Source of the DNA: Bacteroidia bacterium
GTDB lineage: Bacteria > Bacteroidota > Bacteroidia > Flavobacteriales > Flavobacteriaceae
Reading direction: 5' to 3'
DNA length: 64,000 bases
Assembly (NCBI GenBank): GCA_030425285.1
Contig: JAUIAY010000001.1
Coordinates: 854,963 to 918,962, forward strand
The translations under genes were made by a program, and so were the position numbers. The notes under the pieces are model-generated. The model was not told the DNA's origin and ran no database searches. It saw only the letters and a program-made list of their open reading frames with translations. Below are positions 1 through 8,861 of this stretch, piece by piece (position 1 is the first letter of the stretch; the number at the start of each line of letters is the position of its first letter).

Positions 1-305
1 CTATGCATTTCTATGCATGGAAGAGTGGTCTTAAGACAGGTATGTACTACTTAAGAACTAAAAGTGCTGTTGATGCCATTAAGTTTACTTTGGACAATAA
101 AAAGAAAGAGGAACCAGTTGCTGAAACGGTTGAAGTTTCGGAAACTATTGTAGAACAACAAAAGCAGCAAGCAGCCAAAACAGCTGCGAAATTTGCCCAA
201 AACCAAGCTGCTGAGGTAGAGCCTATGACAGCTGAAGAAATGAAAGCTTTAATTGCACAGGCTAAAGAATCGGAAGGCGATGATTGCCTGATGTGCGGTT
301 CTTAA
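1..305 (+). CDS. nrdA: Ribonucleoside-diphosphate reductase alpha subunit, C-terminal end (partial)
   Basis: Only the last 100 or so codons are in the window; the reading frame is open at the left edge, so the first ATG is not the start. The piece [15 protein letters not shown] followed by a charged, glutamine- and alanine-rich tail and a terminal CLMCGS is typical of the large chain of class I ribonucleotide reductase in Bacteroidota. The terminal Cys-x-x-Cys pair is the swinging redox tail that re-reduces the active site after each turnover of NDP to dNDP. A strong bidirectional terminator follows. The small subunit gene is not in the window and may lie upstream. Confidence 0.9.
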   Translation, partial: MHFYAWKSGLKTGMYYLRTKSAVDAIKFTLDNKKKEEPVAETVEVSETIVEQQKQQAAKTAAKFAQNQAAEVEPMTAEEMKALIAQAKESEGDDCLMCGS

Positions 306-325
306 TTTTAATACGTGTTAATTAT

Positions 326-356
326 AAAAAAGCACCTCTTATTGAGGTGCTTTTTT
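326..356. terminator. Bidirectional intrinsic terminator between nrdA and the PiT transporter
   Basis: A 13-bp perfect stem (positions 326-338 with 344-356) has a 5-nt loop and an A-tract on one side and a T-tract on the other, so it can stop transcription from both convergent genes. Confidence 0.9.
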
Positions 357-377
357 ATTTAGTAATTATTCAAATAT

Positions 378-2687
378 TTATTCTTCAGAATCGGAATCTT
401 CATTAATTCTAGCTGGTTCTACCGAACTGTCATGTGAATCGTGATATTCTTCTAATAGATTCATAGTGGCCTTTAATAGATCTTTAGTCTCTAACAATAA
501 ACTAAAGTATAGTGTTGTGTTTTTTGGACTGGATTCCTCTGTTCTTGTACGTTCAACTTGTCTTTGTATTTTTTCATTAACCAGCCCGAAAATTTCCTGC
601 TGATTTTTAAGAATATCACCAATTTGCTCAAACGACCTTGAGTCAAAGGCTTTTTTAGTGTCAACAAAGAACTGTTCCAAAGATTCATCAACCTGTTTAA
701 GTTCTTTAATTTGATTGAACTTTAATTTTTTATGATTGTTGTTGATGTGTTTATGACTGACTTTAGAAATATACTCTAAAGATTGTGCCATATCCTGAAG
801 ATAGCCTAAAACATTGATGTAGAAATTACTGGCGCCAACACTGGATTCATCTAAATTTTTAATAAAATAGAAAATATTGTCACGCAAGTCGTCTATCTCA
901 GCAGCTAATTTATTTACTTGATTTTTGTTCTTTTTAAGCAATGGTAAATCTTGTTTAGAAAGACCATTTATAGCGTTAGTATAAATTTTATTACCACGCT
1001 TTACCACATTGGCAATATTGGTAGCACTTTCATGGATAACACCTTGAACTGAACTGCTTTCAGCTTTTTGCAAACGGTCTTCGGCTTTAGTTTCTTTAAC
1101 TTTCTTATTATGGGAAATATAGTTTCTTACTAAAAGTACTGTAGCCAAAAGTAATAGTACAGGAACCATGACTTTTACATTCCAGTTTAATAGAAAAGCG
1201 ATTATTGCAGCAGAAACAAATGCAATGAAAGCGGTGAAAAACCATCCGCCAATAACATTTAAAACACCAGCAACCCTATAAACGGCACTTTCTGCTCCCC
1301 AAGCTCTATCAGCCAAAGAGGTACCCATAGCGACCATGAACGTCACATAAGTTGTTGATAAAGGGAGCTTGTATGAAGTTGCAATAGATATCAAAACTGC
1401 AGCAACCATCAGGTTTACGGCAGCACGTACCATATCAAATGCAGGTAACTCGTAAGTTTTGTCCTTTTTTAATGCAATAACTGGTGTTTCAAACTGTTTG
1501 TCAATTTTTGCTTGCCAGGATTCAGGTAAGATATAAGATGACATTTGAGACATCAACATGGCAAATCTCACAAAACCACGTGATAAAAAGTTAGGTTGAA
1601 AACGCTCCTTTGTCTCACTTTGACTGGAAAGGTCTAGAGACGTTTTAACAACACCTTTGGCCTTGGTTGAAAACCATAAGGTTAAAACCATTATCATTCC
1701 AGCGATAAAAAGTAACCAGTTGTTGGTAGGCACTTTCTCAGCTAAAACATTCATAGGAAATTCTGTTGCAGCTAACCCTGATGCCGACCATTGTTCAAAA
1801 GCATTGTAGGCGGCAATGGGTACACCTATAAAGTTTACTAAATCGTTACCTGCAAAGGCTAAAGCTAAAGCAAATGTTCCTACTATGATTATCAGTTTGT
1901 AGATATTGGTTTTAAAAATTGTTATCAATAAAAATGATAGTATTGACCAAAAAACCATACTGATTGAAACTATTGAAAGCACTTGAGACTCAAGAAAATC
2001 TTTCATAGTTTGGCCATCTAAAACATCAAATGATTGGCTGGCATAAGAGGTTCCTTTGATCCCCTTCATAAAAATAAAATAAGTAAGTGCCGTTAAAGCA
2101 ACACCGCCAAAAATAGCACCTACCCATGACGCTTTCTTTTCAAAATTGTATGACAAGAGTAAGCGGGAAAACCATTGGATAATGGCACCAATTGTAAATG
2201 CGACAATAACGGAGAGGAGTATGCCAAATATTATTTGTGAAGCTTTTGATGTATTGATGTAATTAATAACATCACTAAAATCACCATTGTCATGGCCTAT
2301 TTTGATAAAAGATATGCAAACAGCAGCTCCCAGTAACTCAAATACAATTGAGACTGTTGTCGAAGTTGGCATACCAACAGTGTTAAAGAAATCCAACAGT
2401 AAAATGTCGGTTATCATAACCGCCATAAAAATAATCATGATTTCGTTGAACATAAATTCTCCCGGATTGAAAATGCCTTTTCGAGCAACTTCCATCATAC
2501 CACTAGAAAATATGGCTCCAACAGCTACGCCAATACTGGCAACAATCATAATGGTTTTAAAAGAGATGGCTTTGGACCCAATAGCTGAATTCAAGAAATT
2601 AACAGCATCATTACTTACCCCAACTACTAAATCAGCAATGGCTAAAACGGCTAGGGCAACAATCATTAATAAGTATATATTATCCAT
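378..2687 (-). CDS. Inorganic phosphate transporter, PiT family, with PhoU-like C-terminal domain
   Basis: Cation-coupled phosphate uptake across the inner membrane. Both halves of the PHO4 signature are visible: GVSNDAVNFLNSAIGSKA at residues 23-40 and GNDLVNFIGVPIAAYNA near residue 280, embedded in about ten to twelve hydrophobic segments. The last 220 residues or so are soluble, charged and helical, and resemble a fused PhoU-like domain, which explains the 769-residue length (bare PiT proteins have about 400-500). The gene lies 75 bp downstream of the phosphate-selective porin gene on the same strand and is probably cotranscribed with it from the Pho-box-like promoter near 4000. This would give an outer-membrane pore and an inner-membrane carrier for the same ion. 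Confidence 0.9.
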   Translation of the reverse strand: MDNIYLLMIVALAVLAIADLVVGVSNDAVNFLNSAIGSKAISFKTIMIVASIGVAVGAIFSSGMMEVARKGIFNPGEFMFNEIMIIFMAVMITDILLLDFFNTVGMPTSTTVSIVFELLGAAVCISFIKIGHDNGDFSDVINYINTSKASQIIFGILLSVIVAFTIGAIIQWFSRLLLSYNFEKKASWVGAIFGGVALTALTYFIFMKGIKGTSYASQSFDVLDGQTMKDFLESQVLSIVSISMVFWSILSFLLITIFKTNIYKLIIIVGTFALALAFAGNDLVNFIGVPIAAYNAFEQWSASGLAATEFPMNVLAEKVPTNNWLLFIAGMIMVLTLWFSTKAKGVVKTSLDLSSQSETKERFQPNFLSRGFVRFAMLMSQMSSYILPESWQAKIDKQFETPVIALKKDKTYELPAFDMVRAAVNLMVAAVLISIATSYKLPLSTTYVTFMVAMGTSLADRAWGAESAVYRVAGVLNVIGGWFFTAFIAFVSAAIIAFLLNWNVKVMVPVLLLLATVLLVRNYISHNKKVKETKAEDRLQKAESSSVQGVIHESATNIANVVKRGNKIYTNAINGLSKQDLPLLKKNKNQVNKLAAEIDDLRDNIFYFIKNLDESSVGASNFYINVLGYLQDMAQSLEYISKVSHKHINNNHKKLKFNQIKELKQVDESLEQFFVDTKKAFDSRSFEQIGDILKNQQEIFGLVNEKIQRQVERTRTEESSPKNTTLYFSLLLETKDLLKATMNLLEEYHDSHDSSVEPARINEDSDSEE

Positions 2688-2762
2688 ATTTTATTTAAAA
2701 AGAATTTGCAAATATCTATAGTGTTTTTGATAAAAATGTTATCTAATTGTTATCATTTAATG

Positions 2763-3962
2763 CTAAAAATGGATATCAAATTGTAAACGACAAAGGTATT
2801 GATCACCTTGGTTTGCTATATCAATTAAGCTGAAATCCGTTTGAACTTTTAAGCTATGTCCTACAATATACTTTGAAATACCAAAAGTGTATTGTTTTTC
2901 GGGACTTTTCCCAGTTATATTTTCATCTAAAGTTGCTGTAGAATATCTACCTGAAACTTCCCAATTGTTTTTAAAGAGGTAACCTGTTTGAATATTGAGT
3001 CCTTCTCCAACTTGAACAACATCACCAGTTTCTGTGCCATCAGAGTTTTTGGCAATCGGATCTGTAGCATCTCTGTTGGCATATTCTGTCATTAAACTGA
3101 AACCTTTGTATTTAAACATGGTATCAATGAAAAGTGTATTGATGTTTGTTTCATGAAAACCGATATCGGTTTCCATATAGGAACCTAAATTACTACGGGT
3201 TTTTACCGCATCATTATTGTGATCGTATGTGACGCCAATTGAAAGCTTTGGTTTTTGTTCTCTTTTCAAATCCGAACCAAAATAATCTCCTTTTCCTTCA
3301 AATTTGCCAAATGGTAATAATTCTACTCTTCCAGTATATTGGTGACCTCCTAAATTTCCAGTTACAACATTACGACCTTCTCCTTGAGAAAGCGCGAAAA
3401 TTTCTCTGACAATAAAATTATTAAATAGGGTAAAATGATGCCTTAATTGAAAACCAATGTCCCGGTCTATATTAAAGCGGGCATTCAAAATTGAGCGATC
3501 TACTTGTTGCATATTCGCTGATGAAATGACCCGTTCTCTGTTGCCAGGAAGTTTAGTTTGTCCAACCCATAAAACAAAATTTTGATAGAAATTATACTTA
3601 ATAACGGCGTCCATAACATACCTTGGCGTATTACCCGTAAATTGAGAGACTCCAGACATATCACGATTTGAAAGCCCTAATTCAATTTTGTATTTTAGTT
3701 TGGGAGTTACGGCATAACCATCAAATTTTAGTCGCGCGCGTCTGATTAGGAAATTTGTTTTAGGACTGGATCCATCCTGCATTAAATTGCTGGCTAAAAA
3801 TTGAAATCTAGTTCCAATTTTCATGGTCCAAGAGCTATCCTTACCAACTAAATTAAATAGACCTTTACCAAATTTTGAAGAATTGTAGGATTGGTTTTCT
3901 TGAGAATGTCCAATAAAATACATGGACATGAATAGCACAATTGCTATAGTTTTTAATTTCAT
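2763..3962 (-). CDS. Phosphate-selective porin O/P family protein
   Basis: Predicted outer-membrane beta-barrel for anion or phosphate entry. Residues 1-20 form a signal peptide ending in SHSQ. The body has alternating hydrophobic strands and the family stretch RRARLKFDGYAVTPKLKYKIEL early in the barrel, as in the OprO/OprP family (PF07396), and it ends in the aromatic-terminated strand typical of barrels (QFDIHF). Its length of 399 residues is normal. It is the first gene of a two-gene unit with the PiT transporter. An 11-bp-spaced direct-repeat array lies 40-68 bp upstream of the start, so phosphate-starvation control is likely but inferred. Confidence 0.85.
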   Translation of the reverse strand: MKLKTIAIVLFMSMYFIGHSQENQSYNSSKFGKGLFNLVGKDSSWTMKIGTRFQFLASNLMQDGSSPKTNFLIRRARLKFDGYAVTPKLKYKIELGLSNRDMSGVSQFTGNTPRYVMDAVIKYNFYQNFVLWVGQTKLPGNRERVISSANMQQVDRSILNARFNIDRDIGFQLRHHFTLFNNFIVREIFALSQGEGRNVVTGNLGGHQYTGRVELLPFGKFEGKGDYFGSDLKREQKPKLSIGVTYDHNNDAVKTRSNLGSYMETDIGFHETNINTLFIDTMFKYKGFSLMTEYANRDATDPIAKNSDGTETGDVVQVGEGLNIQTGYLFKNNWEVSGRYSTATLDENITGKSPEKQYTFGISKYIVGHSLKVQTDFSLIDIANQGDQYLCRLQFDIHF

Positions 3963-3986
3963 TTTAAAAGTTAGTTTTTGTCACTG

Positions 3987-4030
3987 CAAATAACCAACTC
4001 TAATGTTAATTTAATGTTACCTAAAAGTTA
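3987..4030 (-). promoter_or_regulatory. Pho-box-like array and candidate promoter of the porin-PiT unit
   Basis: On the plus strand three 7-mers, AATGTTA (4002), AATGTTA (4013) and AAAGTTA (4024), are spaced exactly 11 bp apart, which is the geometry of the E. coli Pho box (7-bp direct repeats with 4-bp spacers). A minus-strand element GTTATTTG at 3987-3994 keeps the TTTG of the Bacteroidota -7 box. The repeat sits where a -33 element would be, as expected for an activator-dependent promoter. The repeats point away from the porin gene, which is unlike E. coli. Confidence 0.5.
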
Positions 4031-4048
4031 TTAAAAAACATATAAAAA

Positions 4049-4071
4049 GGCTGCCTTGGCCAAAGGCAGCC
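4049..4071 (-). terminator. Orphan hairpin terminator upstream of the porin promoter (minus strand)
   Basis: Stem of 9 bp, GGCTGCCTT with AAGGCAGCC (4049-4057 with 4063-4071), loop of 5 nt, followed on the minus strand by TTTTTAT. It lies upstream of the predicted porin promoter and after no known minus-strand gene, so it may end a small transcript or insulate the promoter. Confidence 0.55.
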
Positions 4072-4260
4072 ACTAGAATTCATGATAATATAGTCGACAA
4101 AAACTAATAGATTATATGAAATTACTATTTGTGTCTTAAGACATAACAAATAACATAAACTATTATGTCCTTATTGTAATGCTAATATTAAGTTTTTATT
4201 AAGGCTGTAAGTTATAATCTTTAATATTTATATGATTGAAAATCAATTATATAAAGATTT

Positions 4261-4317
4261 AATGTTAAATTAATGTTACGTAAACGTTGTTTTAATATTA
4301 ATAAATAACTATATTTG
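4261..4317 (+). promoter_or_regulatory. Pho-box-like array and promoter of the YwqK-like gene
   Basis: Four 7-mers at 11-bp steps, AATGTTA (4261), AATGTTA (4272), AACGTTG (4283) and AATATTA (4294), are followed after 9 nt by TATATTTG (4310-4317), a perfect match to the Bacteroidota TAnnTTTG element. A TTG at 4287-4289 lies 20 nt upstream of that element. The start codon is 28 nt further down. Confidence 0.6.
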
Positions 4318-4344
4318 ATACATAATATCTAAAACCCCATAATT

Positions 4345-4701
4345 ATGAAGAAAACAGTTTTGTTTTTTGCCTTATTAGTTACTGTGGTCTCTTTTGCACA
4401 ACAAGAGAGAGAGTTAAAACTTAACAAAGACACTAATTTAATTGATGTTACTTATTATCATGACAATGGAGTTGTAAGCCAAACAGGTTCATATACTTTA
4501 GATGGTAAGCTACAAGGTGAGTGGTTAAGTTTCGATGCAGAAGGTAAAAAAACGGTTTCGGCGAATTATGATAATGGGAAGAAAGTCGGCAAGTGGTTTT
4601 ATTGGAAAGATGAAACCTTAAAAGAAGTAGATTATAGTAACAACGCAATTGCTAGTGTTAATGAATGGACTAGTAAAGCATCTTTGGCTCAGCGTGACTA
4701 A
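4345..4701 (+). CDS. Small secreted protein with YwqK/MORN-like repeats
   Basis: A 118-residue exported protein of unknown role. Residues 1-18 form a signal peptide (MKKTVLFFALLVTVVSFA). The rest consists of about three copies of a motif of the type YxxNGxxxxxGxYxxGKxxGxWxxxxxxG, the pattern found in proteins named YwqK family antitoxin and related to MORN repeats. That name does not imply a toxin-antitoxin pair, and there is no toxin gene next to it. It is monocistronic, with its own promoter preceded by a Pho-box-like array, so it may be a phosphate-starvation protein. It ends at a bidirectional terminator. Confidence 0.7.
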   Translation: MKKTVLFFALLVTVVSFAQQERELKLNKDTNLIDVTYYHDNGVVSQTGSYTLDGKLQGEWLSFDAEGKKTVSANYDNGKKVGKWFYWKDETLKEVDYSNNAIASVNEWTSKASLAQRD

Positions 4702-4720
4702 AAACGAATTACAATAAATA

Positions 4721-4751
4721 AAAAAAGCATCCAATTACTGGATGCTTTTTT
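4721..4751. terminator. Bidirectional intrinsic terminator
   Basis: A 13-bp stem (4721-4733 with 4739-4751) with a 5-nt loop, A-tract on the left and T-tract on the right. It serves the convergent YwqK-like gene and the beta-helix lipoprotein gene. Confidence 0.9.
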
Positions 4752-4770
4752 TATTAATGTTGATTATGAT

Positions 4771-5955
4771 TTATTCAACTGTCCAGTTAGCTCCCCATGT
4801 AGCGTAATCTGTTCCAGTACCATTTCCATCACCTGAAATAAAATCAGCTTCAGTAAATGTTTCACCTGTATCATTTTTCATTTTTAAAATAACATCCATA
4901 AAAGTAACGTCTGTTACATTTAAATCTCCATTTAATACACCAGCACCAGTTGGGTTATCTCCAGCGTCACCATCTAAATCGAAACCTTCTTCAAAACCTT
5001 CAATCCAAACATTGTTAAAGATACCTTGCGTTCCAGCTCTTAAGCGAATAGCTTCATTTCCAGTAGCTGATCCGTTTCCAATAATCGTTAAGTTGTTAAC
5101 AGTTGGTTTAGAAAAATAACCAGCAGCATTACTAAAGTCTGTATTGTAACCATCAGCTTCAATACCTTTATCATGACTTGCACCATGTTTTACATAAGCA
5201 TTGGTAATGGTACCTGTGTAACCTTCAGTCCAGTCAATAGAATCATCTTGAGCATTAACAACAGATACATAGCTAGCATTTACAGTTCCTCCAAAGAACT
5301 CAACACCATCATCTTTTCCTTCGTAAGCTTGAATATAGTTTACAACGGTTCCATTACCTACACCGTAGAAAGAGAAACCATTGTTTTCTGATTGACCATC
5401 AGCAGCACCACCAGAATATTCAACACGAACATAATTTAAAATACCAGAATCATCAGCTTCATTAGTTCCACCGAAAGGTAAACCAGCAATTTCAGAAGTA
5501 GAAGTTGCAGAACCAGTTACGGAATTAATAGGAGCTCTACCTAAAATAATAAGACCTCCCCAATCACCAGCAGCAGGGTTAGATGCATTGGAAGTTAATA
5601 CAATTGGACAGTCAGCTGTTCCGTTAGCAATAATCTTGGCACCTTGAGAGATTGCAATATAAACATCAGCACCAGAAGCTAAAGCTTCGATTGTCATACA
5701 TGCAGGAATTTCCAATGTTGTTCCAGCAGCCATAATTAAAGAACCATTTAAGACATACGTGTTATTTGGGTCTAATGTTAAATCTTGAGTATAGGTTCCA
5801 GATAAGAAAATGGTTTCTGGATCTGTTGTACCGCCACCACCATTGTTGTTGTTGGTAACGCTGTTGTCATTGATGATGATATCAGAAGTATCATCTGAAG
5901 TACATGAGAAAAGCATTGATATTACCGCTAATCCTAAAATTAAATTATTTTTCAT
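4771..5955 (-). CDS. Surface lipoprotein with beta-helix-like repeats, partner of a TonB receptor
   Basis: A 394-residue lipoprotein with a lipobox LFSC and lipidated Cys18, followed by an Asn/Gly-rich linker. The body (from about residue 50) has repeated short strands and turns rich in Gly, Asn, Asp and Val (for example GDWGGLIILG, LNYVRVEYSGG, VVNYIQAYEGKDDGVEFFGG) that resemble a right-handed parallel beta-helix. Acidic clusters such as DLDGDAGDN could bind cations. No catalytic motif is recognised. It lies 45 bp downstream of the TonB receptor gene and is probably cotranscribed, in the position where SusD-like lipoproteins occur in other loci. It could be a substrate-capturing cell-surface partner, which is inference. 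Confidence 0.65.
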   Translation of the reverse strand: MKNNLILGLAVISMLFSCTSDDTSDIIINDNSVTNNNNGGGGTTDPETIFLSGTYTQDLTLDPNNTYVLNGSLIMAAGTTLEIPACMTIEALASGADVYIAISQGAKIIANGTADCPIVLTSNASNPAAGDWGGLIILGRAPINSVTGSATSTSEIAGLPFGGTNEADDSGILNYVRVEYSGGAADGQSENNGFSFYGVGNGTVVNYIQAYEGKDDGVEFFGGTVNASYVSVVNAQDDSIDWTEGYTGTITNAYVKHGASHDKGIEADGYNTDFSNAAGYFSKPTVNNLTIIGNGSATGNEAIRLRAGTQGIFNNVWIEGFEEGFDLDGDAGDNPTGAGVLNGDLNVTDVTFMDVILKMKNDTGETFTEADFISGDGNGTGTDYATWGANWTVE

Positions 5956-6000
5956 TGTTTTTGAGTTTAATTATTCTTTTTAATTATTAATATAGTTGTG

Positions 6001-8811
6001 TTAAAATTTATACTTTAATTGTAATCCTAAATCCATTCCACGCTTGTAGTCTGATACACCTTTGCCATTGGCGGAGTTTACAATAACATCACCAAGTCTT
6101 GCTTCCCTGACATATTTAATGCTTGGATTTAAAAGGTTTTTGAAGCTTAAGTTTATCTCAAAGTTATCTTTGAGGGTGTTTTTCCAGATAAAATCTAATG
6201 TTGGAACACTTTTTTCTACGATATTCCCTAGCTGGCCAGAACCAAGCGCGTCAATTCTATCAGAGAAATATGAGAAAACAAGATTGGCAACAGGCTTGTA
6301 ATTGTTAAACGTAGGTGAATAACTGATGTCAGCATTGAATAAAAGTGGAGATGCACCTTGTAACTCATCTGAATCCTTATCAAAGCTTAAGTCAAAGGTT
6401 CCATCAATTTGACTATACAAGTCCTGGTCAGTATGCATGTAAGTAGCATTTAAACCGGCTGATAAAACACTGTCTTCATTTTCGTCTCTTAACAGGTCTT
6501 TTCGAACCTCAAGCTCAACACCATAAACTGTTGCTTTGTCACCAGTTCTAACATAACGTTGTGTACCAGTAGCATCACCAACAACAACCAAGTTTACAGG
6601 GTCATTGATCTCTTTGGTGAATACTCCAATAGAGAATATTTCACTTTTGCTAAAGAACCATTCGTATTTTAAATCAAAATTCAAGATTTTAGAAACACCT
6701 TTCTCCAATAAATCTGGGTTACCACCAATACGCGTTGAAATATTTTCATACACAAAAGGTGCTACTTCTTTAAATTCAGGAATGGAAATGGTTTGACTAC
6801 CAGAAAGTCTGATATTCATATCATCATTTACAGCATATTTAATGTTTAAGCTTGGCAAAAAGAAATTGCCATAATAACTAATTTCATTCTTTCCACTGTT
6901 TCCAAGGTTGATAACATCATAGGCAATCTGTTGGTCAACAGATTCCAAACGAACACCAGGCACAAACAACCACTTTTTACCAGCTTTAATTTCGGCATTT
7001 AGATAGCCTGCATAAATATCAAGCTTACCATTATAGGTGTTTTCAGGTAAACCAGGTCTGTTCGTATTAGATTGTCCAGGTATGTTATTGATAACAGTAA
7101 GTTCATAAATACCGTTGGAATTCTCATTAATGTTTAGATTTCCAACATTGAAGATGCTGTTGAAGTTGTTGACATCGGTTACTTGATAGTCTGTATCTAC
7201 AATTCGATAACCGTAGCGGATATTATTAAAATTACGAGTTTTACTTCGGCCATTATAGCCCAAGTTAAATTTTAGTTTATCAGTAACTTCATAGGCTAGA
7301 TTAGCAATTCCATTATATTCGTCATCTTCAATATTCTGGAAGTAACGTTGGTTGTCATAATCAACGTTGTTGTAAAAAGTTGGATTTGTTGTTGGGTCAT
7401 TATCAAGCGCGAATTGATAATTTTCTAAACTCACACGTTTTCTATCAGGTTGTTTAGAATACACTTTGTTATAACCAAAGCCCCAATCAACTTTTAACTT
7501 TCCTGAAGTATGCTCTCCCAATAATTGGTTCACAAACATTTGAGTTTGATCAAATTGCACATTCATTTGATAAAACCCTTCATCAGTGCTCGCTATACCA
7601 TCTCTGTTTCTACCTTTTCCGTCAATACCAAAATAACCAACAACATCTGAAGAACTGTTAATGTATAGGGAATTGTACTTTAAACTGTTGTTGTCGTCAA
7701 TTCGATAGTTAGCATTTGCTAAAGCAGTCGTTGTTGTTGAATATTCATACTCTTCTGCACTGTCTATATAAGCTTTTTTCTCTACTAATGTAAAGTCTTG
7801 GTTTGTCCCTTTTCTATATTCATAGCCATTTTCAAATGAAGCTGTTGCGAACAAACTCAAACGAGAACCATTTTTGAAATCAAATGACTTACCGCCTGCT
7901 GCTCCAAATGATGCATTAATAGGAGTCTCTACTGATTCTGGGTCGATACCATGAGATAGTACAACTGCAAACGGATTGTGGTCATATCTGGCATAATCAC
8001 CAAAATAGCCAGTTCCTTCACTCTTAACAAAATCTTTGTCTATAGTATTGGTGTTAAATCCACTTCCAATAAAAGCTTCAAAAAAGCCGTTGCCTTTATA
8101 ATTTTTAGAGGTAATATTGACATTACCAGCAGAAAAATCGCCATAGAAGTTCGTAGAATATGCTTTACTGATTGAAACGTTCTCAATGATATCTGAAGAG
8201 AATAAGTTTAAGTCAATATTCTTTTTATTAACATCATTGGAAGGTAATGATAAACCATTCATAGTCGTGTTAAGATAGCGATCTCCTAAACCTCTTACAT
8301 AAACATTACTAGAACCCTCTTGCTTTGAAACACCAGATATTTTGGCAACAGCACCTGCCGCATCACTTACTCCTTTTCTGGATAATTCTTCAGCACCGAT
8401 ACTTTGTTTGATTTCAACCGCTTTCTTCTGATCTAATAATAGTGCCACTTCGCTTTCGCGTTTTGTAGTGGTAGTAATTACAACCTCATCCAATGAAGCT
8501 GCACTGGCAGACATTGGTAAATTAATTTCAGTTACTTTTCCAGCAACTACAGTAGCGTCAACCTCTTGAGTTTGGTAGCCAACAAAACTAAACACAACCG
8601 TGTAAGTTCCTGGTTCGATATTGTCTAGACTGTAAAGGCCGTCCATATCAGAAGTAGCACCTTTTGTTGTGCCTTTAATTAATATGTTTGCGAACGGTAA
8701 TGGTTCGTCGTTATATTCTTTGTCAGTTAGTTTACCTACAATTGACCCTGTACTTTGTGAGTATGAAAATACAGCTGAAAATAATAGTAGAATAAGAAGT
8801 ATTTGTCTCAT
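6001..8811 (-). CDS. TonB-dependent outer-membrane receptor with carboxypeptidase-D-like N-terminal domain
   Basis: Energy-dependent import receptor of the outer membrane. The chosen start (MRQILLILLLFSAVFSYSQ, a clean signal peptide) lies 13 codons inside the longest frame, whose extra N-terminus MGFLCGKK does not look like an export signal. After the signal comes a CarboxypepD_reg-like domain (GKLTDKEYNDEPLPFANILIKGTTKGATSDMDGLYSLDNIEPG), then the plug (about residues 120-240, with VYVRGLGDRYLNTTMNGL), then a long barrel ending in LGLQLKYKF. Length is about 936 residues. It is the first gene of a pair with the surface lipoprotein. A six-step 11-bp repeat array lies upstream. The substrate is unknown; phosphate or organophosphate is a hypothesis from regulation only. 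Confidence 0.85.
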   Translation of the reverse strand: MRQILLILLLFSAVFSYSQSTGSIVGKLTDKEYNDEPLPFANILIKGTTKGATSDMDGLYSLDNIEPGTYTVVFSFVGYQTQEVDATVVAGKVTEINLPMSASAASLDEVVITTTTKRESEVALLLDQKKAVEIKQSIGAEELSRKGVSDAAGAVAKISGVSKQEGSSNVYVRGLGDRYLNTTMNGLSLPSNDVNKKNIDLNLFSSDIIENVSISKAYSTNFYGDFSAGNVNITSKNYKGNGFFEAFIGSGFNTNTIDKDFVKSEGTGYFGDYARYDHNPFAVVLSHGIDPESVETPINASFGAAGGKSFDFKNGSRLSLFATASFENGYEYRKGTNQDFTLVEKKAYIDSAEEYEYSTTTTALANANYRIDDNNSLKYNSLYINSSSDVVGYFGIDGKGRNRDGIASTDEGFYQMNVQFDQTQMFVNQLLGEHTSGKLKVDWGFGYNKVYSKQPDRKRVSLENYQFALDNDPTTNPTFYNNVDYDNQRYFQNIEDDEYNGIANLAYEVTDKLKFNLGYNGRSKTRNFNNIRYGYRIVDTDYQVTDVNNFNSIFNVGNLNINENSNGIYELTVINNIPGQSNTNRPGLPENTYNGKLDIYAGYLNAEIKAGKKWLFVPGVRLESVDQQIAYDVINLGNSGKNEISYYGNFFLPSLNIKYAVNDDMNIRLSGSQTISIPEFKEVAPFVYENISTRIGGNPDLLEKGVSKILNFDLKYEWFFSKSEIFSIGVFTKEINDPVNLVVVGDATGTQRYVRTGDKATVYGVELEVRKDLLRDENEDSVLSAGLNATYMHTDQDLYSQIDGTFDLSFDKDSDELQGASPLLFNADISYSPTFNNYKPVANLVFSYFSDRIDALGSGQLGNIVEKSVPTLDFIWKNTLKDNFEINLSFKNLLNPSIKYVREARLGDVIVNSANGKGVSDYKRGMDLGLQLKYKF

Positions 8812-8861
8812 TAGTTTTTTATAAATTTTCTTGCCGCAAAGAAACCCCATATATGTAAAGT

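Larger units (their letters stand above)
3963..4344. other. 382-bp divergent intergenic region between the porin and the YwqK-like gene
   Basis: No credible protein gene is seen here. It contains two Pho-box-like arrays (4002-4030 and 4261-4300), a hairpin with a minus-strand T-tract (4049-4071), a perfect 12-bp palindrome TGTCTTAAGACA at 4132-4143, and an inverted repeat GACATAA (4140-4146) with TTATGTC (4163-4169). The stretch 4170-4260 is plain AT-rich sequence in which I see nothing else. Confidence 0.6.

Noticed and set aside
2287-2721. 144-codon open frame on the plus strand opposite the PiT transporter
   Set aside because: It is the antisense shadow of hydrophobic codons in a well-supported gene and has no domain, promoter or plausible composition.
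4345-4701. YwqK family antitoxin as half of a toxin-antitoxin system
   Set aside because: The protein has a signal peptide and there is no partner gene; the family name is misleading.
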